Positions 62,241-64,000 of a DNA stretch of 64,000 nt are shown here, one piece after another (positions within the stretch are counted from its first letter, which is position 1; the number at the start of each line of letters is the position of its first letter). Where the stretch lies: the NCBI GenBank assembly GCA_035714085.1, contig DASTMP010000005.1, positions 1-64,000 on the forward strand, given 5' to 3'. Under the pieces are notes generated by a model. The model was not told where the DNA came from. It worked only from the letters and a program-made list of their open reading frames with translations, and made no database searches. A program made the translations under genes and the position numbers. Source of the DNA: JAJVID01 sp035714085 (GTDB lineage Bacteria; Acidobacteriota; Blastocatellia; RBC074).

Positions 62241-63677
62241 ATGACACTCACAGGATTGCCATCCGAATACGATAAATACGACGCGCTCGGCCTGGCCGAG
62301 CTGATTGCGAAGAAAGAGATTACGCCGGCGGAGTTGCTCGACGCCGTTCGTCAGCGTGTCGAGGCGATCAACCCGAAGATCAACGCCTTCAGTCATTTCT
62401 TCTTCGACAAGGCTGAAGAACAGATCAAAAGCGGATTGGGTAAGGGGCCGTTTCAAGGCGTGCCGTTCGCGTTGAAAGATTTAAGTCAGTACCTGCAGGG
62501 CACGATCACATCGGGCGGCAGCAGGGTCTGGAAGGATCAGGTGGCCGATTACGACAGCACGCTCGTCACGCGTTACAAACTGGCGGGGCTGGTGATTTTC
62601 GGCAAGACAACGTCGCCGGAACTCGGCCTGACGACGACCACCGAATCTGTTCTGTACGGCCTGACGCGCAACCCATGGAACCTGGAACGGACGAGCGGAG
62701 GCTCGTCCGGCGGAGCATCGTCGGCGGTCGCCAGCCGAATCCTGCCGATGGCGCATGCGAGCGACGGCGGCGGCTCGATCCGCATCCCGGCATCGTGCTG
62801 CGGATTGTTCGGATTGAAGCCCACGCGCGGGCGCTCGCCGATGGGGACGGCGCAGTTCGAGGGCTGGAATGGATTGTCGGCGCATCACGCCGTGACGATC
62901 TCGGTGCGCGACAGCGCGGCATTGCTGGACGCTATATCAGGGGCAGAACTCGGAGCGCCTTACTACCCGCCGCCTCAACTGCGGCCTTTTTTGCACGAGG
63001 TCGGCGCTGATCCCGGAAAGTTGCGCATCGCGTTGATCGCGGATTCACCCGTGGGCACGCCGATCGATCCCGAATGCGAGAAAGCGGTAACGGAAGCGGC
63101 GAAGCTCTGCGAAGACCTCGGACACGTTGTCGAAGAGTCGAGATGGCCGATGGACGCTGAAATGATGCGCGGGGCCTTCCTGACCATCATCAACGTCTCG
63201 GTCGCCAGGGCGTTGGAGGATGCGGCCGCGCCGCTGGGCCGCCCCGTGACCGACCAGGACGTGGAGCCTGTAACCTGGGCGATGGCCCAGAATGGGCGCA
63301 ACATCAGCAGCGTGGCCTATTCGAACGCCATCGCGACGATTCATCAGATCGGCTTTACGATGGCGAAATTCCAGCGGACCTATGACGTGATATTGAATCC
63401 GACGCTGGGCAAACCTCCTGTGCCGCTGGGCTTGATGAGCCTGTCGCCGAAGGATATGCGGACGTTCATGAAAGAGGTCACTGAGTTCAGCCCGTTCACG
63501 GCGTTATATAACCTGACGGGACAACCTTCGATGTCCGCGCCGCTGCATTGGACTCCAGACGGGTTGCCCGTCGGTGTGATGTTCTCGGCGCGATTCGGCG
63601 ATGAAGCGACGTTGTTTCGATTGGCCGCGCAACTTGAAAAGGCGAAGCCCTGGGCGGGGCTGCGGCCGACAATCTGA
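62241..63677 (+). CDS. Amidase-signature family amidase
   Basis: 478 residues, full length. The Ser-cisSer-Lys triad is visible: K79 in PFALKDLSQ, S155/S156 in TSGGSSGGASSAVAS, and the nucleophile S179 in DGGGSIRIPASCCGLFGLKP. The beginning KYDALGLAELIAKKEITPAE and the end LHWTPDGLPVGVMFSARFGD fit the family. It hydrolyses amide bonds (for example in aryl or acyl amides, or Glu-tRNA-like substrates); the specific substrate is not clear. AGGAG 9 bases before the ATG supports the start. The DinB-family gene follows after 8 bases on the same strand, so the two are probably co-transcribed. Confidence 0.92.
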   Translation: MTLTGLPSEYDKYDALGLAELIAKKEITPAELLDAVRQRVEAINPKINAFSHFFFDKAEEQIKSGLGKGPFQGVPFALKDLSQYLQGTITSGGSRVWKDQVADYDSTLVTRYKLAGLVIFGKTTSPELGLTTTTESVLYGLTRNPWNLERTSGGSSGGASSAVASRILPMAHASDGGGSIRIPASCCGLFGLKPTRGRSPMGTAQFEGWNGLSAHHAVTISVRDSAALLDAISGAELGAPYYPPPQLRPFLHEVGADPGKLRIALIADSPVGTPIDPECEKAVTEAAKLCEDLGHVVEESRWPMDAEMMRGAFLTIINVSVARALEDAAAPLGRPVTDQDVEPVTWAMAQNGRNISSVAYSNAIATIHQIGFTMAKFQRTYDVILNPTLGKPPVPLGLMSLSPKDMRTFMKEVTEFSPFTALYNLTGQPSMSAPLHWTPDGLPVGVMFSARFGDEATLFRLAAQLEKAKPWAGLRPTI

Positions 63678-63685
63678 ATCAAATT

Positions 63686-64000
63686 ATGCTCGTAATGCTG
63701 CGGGACCTGATATATCACAAAGGATATGCGAATGCCTCCTTGCTGAAGGCCGTTCGACAGCATGAAACGGCTGCTCAAGATCCGGAACTGTGGAAGCTGC
63801 TTCATCACATTATCCTGGCCAACCGATTTTGGCTGCGGTTAAGTCTCGGGCTTCCATTTGTAGTAGAAGAGGAATCGCGGACGCCGGAGTCGCTCGAAGC
63901 TATCGTGGCGCAGTATCGTGAAACTCACGAACAGGAGATGGAATGGCTGGCTCAGGTTCAGGAGCCTGAACTGGCGCGTGTTTTGGAGACGCCCTTCATC
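63686..64000 (+). CDS. DinB-superfamily protein, 5' part (runs out of the window)
   Basis: The frame is open from an ATG at 63686 to the last base (105 codons): MLVMLRDLIYHKGYANASLL, KAVRQHETAAQDPELWKLLH, HIILANRFWLRLSLGLP, then the long helix REPELW-type REThEQEMEWLAQ. The pattern LWKLLHHIILANRFWL is the second helix of the DinB four-helix bundle, whose His binds a metal. Members include thiol-dependent enzymes and stress proteins; the exact role is unknown. It begins 8 bases after the amidase stop. Confidence 0.85.
   Translation, partial: MLVMLRDLIYHKGYANASLLKAVRQHETAAQDPELWKLLHHIILANRFWLRLSLGLPFVVEEESRTPESLEAIVAQYRETHEQEMEWLAQVQEPELARVLETPFI

Overview
The window looks like chromosomal DNA of a moderately GC-rich Gram-negative bacterium, most likely an Acidobacteriota (class Blastocatellia or a close relative). 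This is inferred from gene content: a TonB-type receptor with an N-terminal carboxypeptidase-regulatory-like domain, a MoxR/DUF58/BatA/DUF4175/DUF4159 cluster, Tat-exported Gfo/Idh/MocA oxidoreductase, Asp-box (BNR) propeller exoprotein, CHAT-TPR proteins, many secreted peptidases, and many short intergenic palindromes. I found no rRNA, tRNA, CRISPR array, transposase or phage gene.

Layout. 1-375 is the tail of a secreted protein that runs in from the left. 482-3586 (-) is an outer-membrane receptor and 4057-5778 (-) a sugar-acid dehydratase. From 5902 to 22352 (-) lies a 16.5 kb cluster. In transcription order it holds a VWA membrane protein, a caspase-fold protein that seems to lack its cysteine, a TPR/HExxH peptidase, DUF4159, MoxR ATPase, a truncated four-helix-bundle ORF, DUF58, BatA, a pRiA4b ORF-3-like protein and DUF4175. 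From 22536 to 30070 are membrane proteins, an orphan RND adaptor lipoprotein, an epimerase with two YdcF-type proteins, and an exported oxidoreductase. CHAT locus 1 (30071-34006, +) pairs a zinc-finger membrane protein with a TPR-CHAT protein. Next come two duplicated small secreted Cys-Pro repeat proteins (34132-35428, -) with duplicated 5' regions. 35941-42538 (-) holds an RseB/LolA-like protein, an S41 peptidase and a NarL-type two-component pair. 42859-55950 holds a propeller exoprotein, an alpha/beta-hydrolase fusion, a quinone oxidoreductase, a prolyl oligopeptidase, an M48/propeller protein, a DUF6702-like protein and a GntR regulator. CHAT locus 2 (55951-61481, -) is read as ECF sigma factor, then a fused anti-sigma-like/TPR/CHAT protein, then an unknown protein. 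The right end has a decayed GNAT gene, an amidase and a DinB-family gene that runs off the window.

The strongest unusual signals are these. (1) In CHAT locus 2 an ECF sigma gene sits directly ahead of a one-polypeptide anti-sigma-like/TM/TPR/CHAT protease with intact His and Cys. (2) The CPAPAPVIS-repeat gene is duplicated together with about 310 bp of upstream DNA. (3) Several families of palindromic or word-like simple-sequence repeats sit between genes, abut stop codons, and in at least three places lie inside reading frames as in-frame insertions (DUF58 N-terminus, CHAT loop, DUF6702-like N-terminus). (4) Two MITE-like nested inverted repeats of about 200-250 bp lie in the MoxR cluster. 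Several gene starts were moved downstream because the extra N-terminus was encoded by such a repeat or lacked a ribosome binding site.
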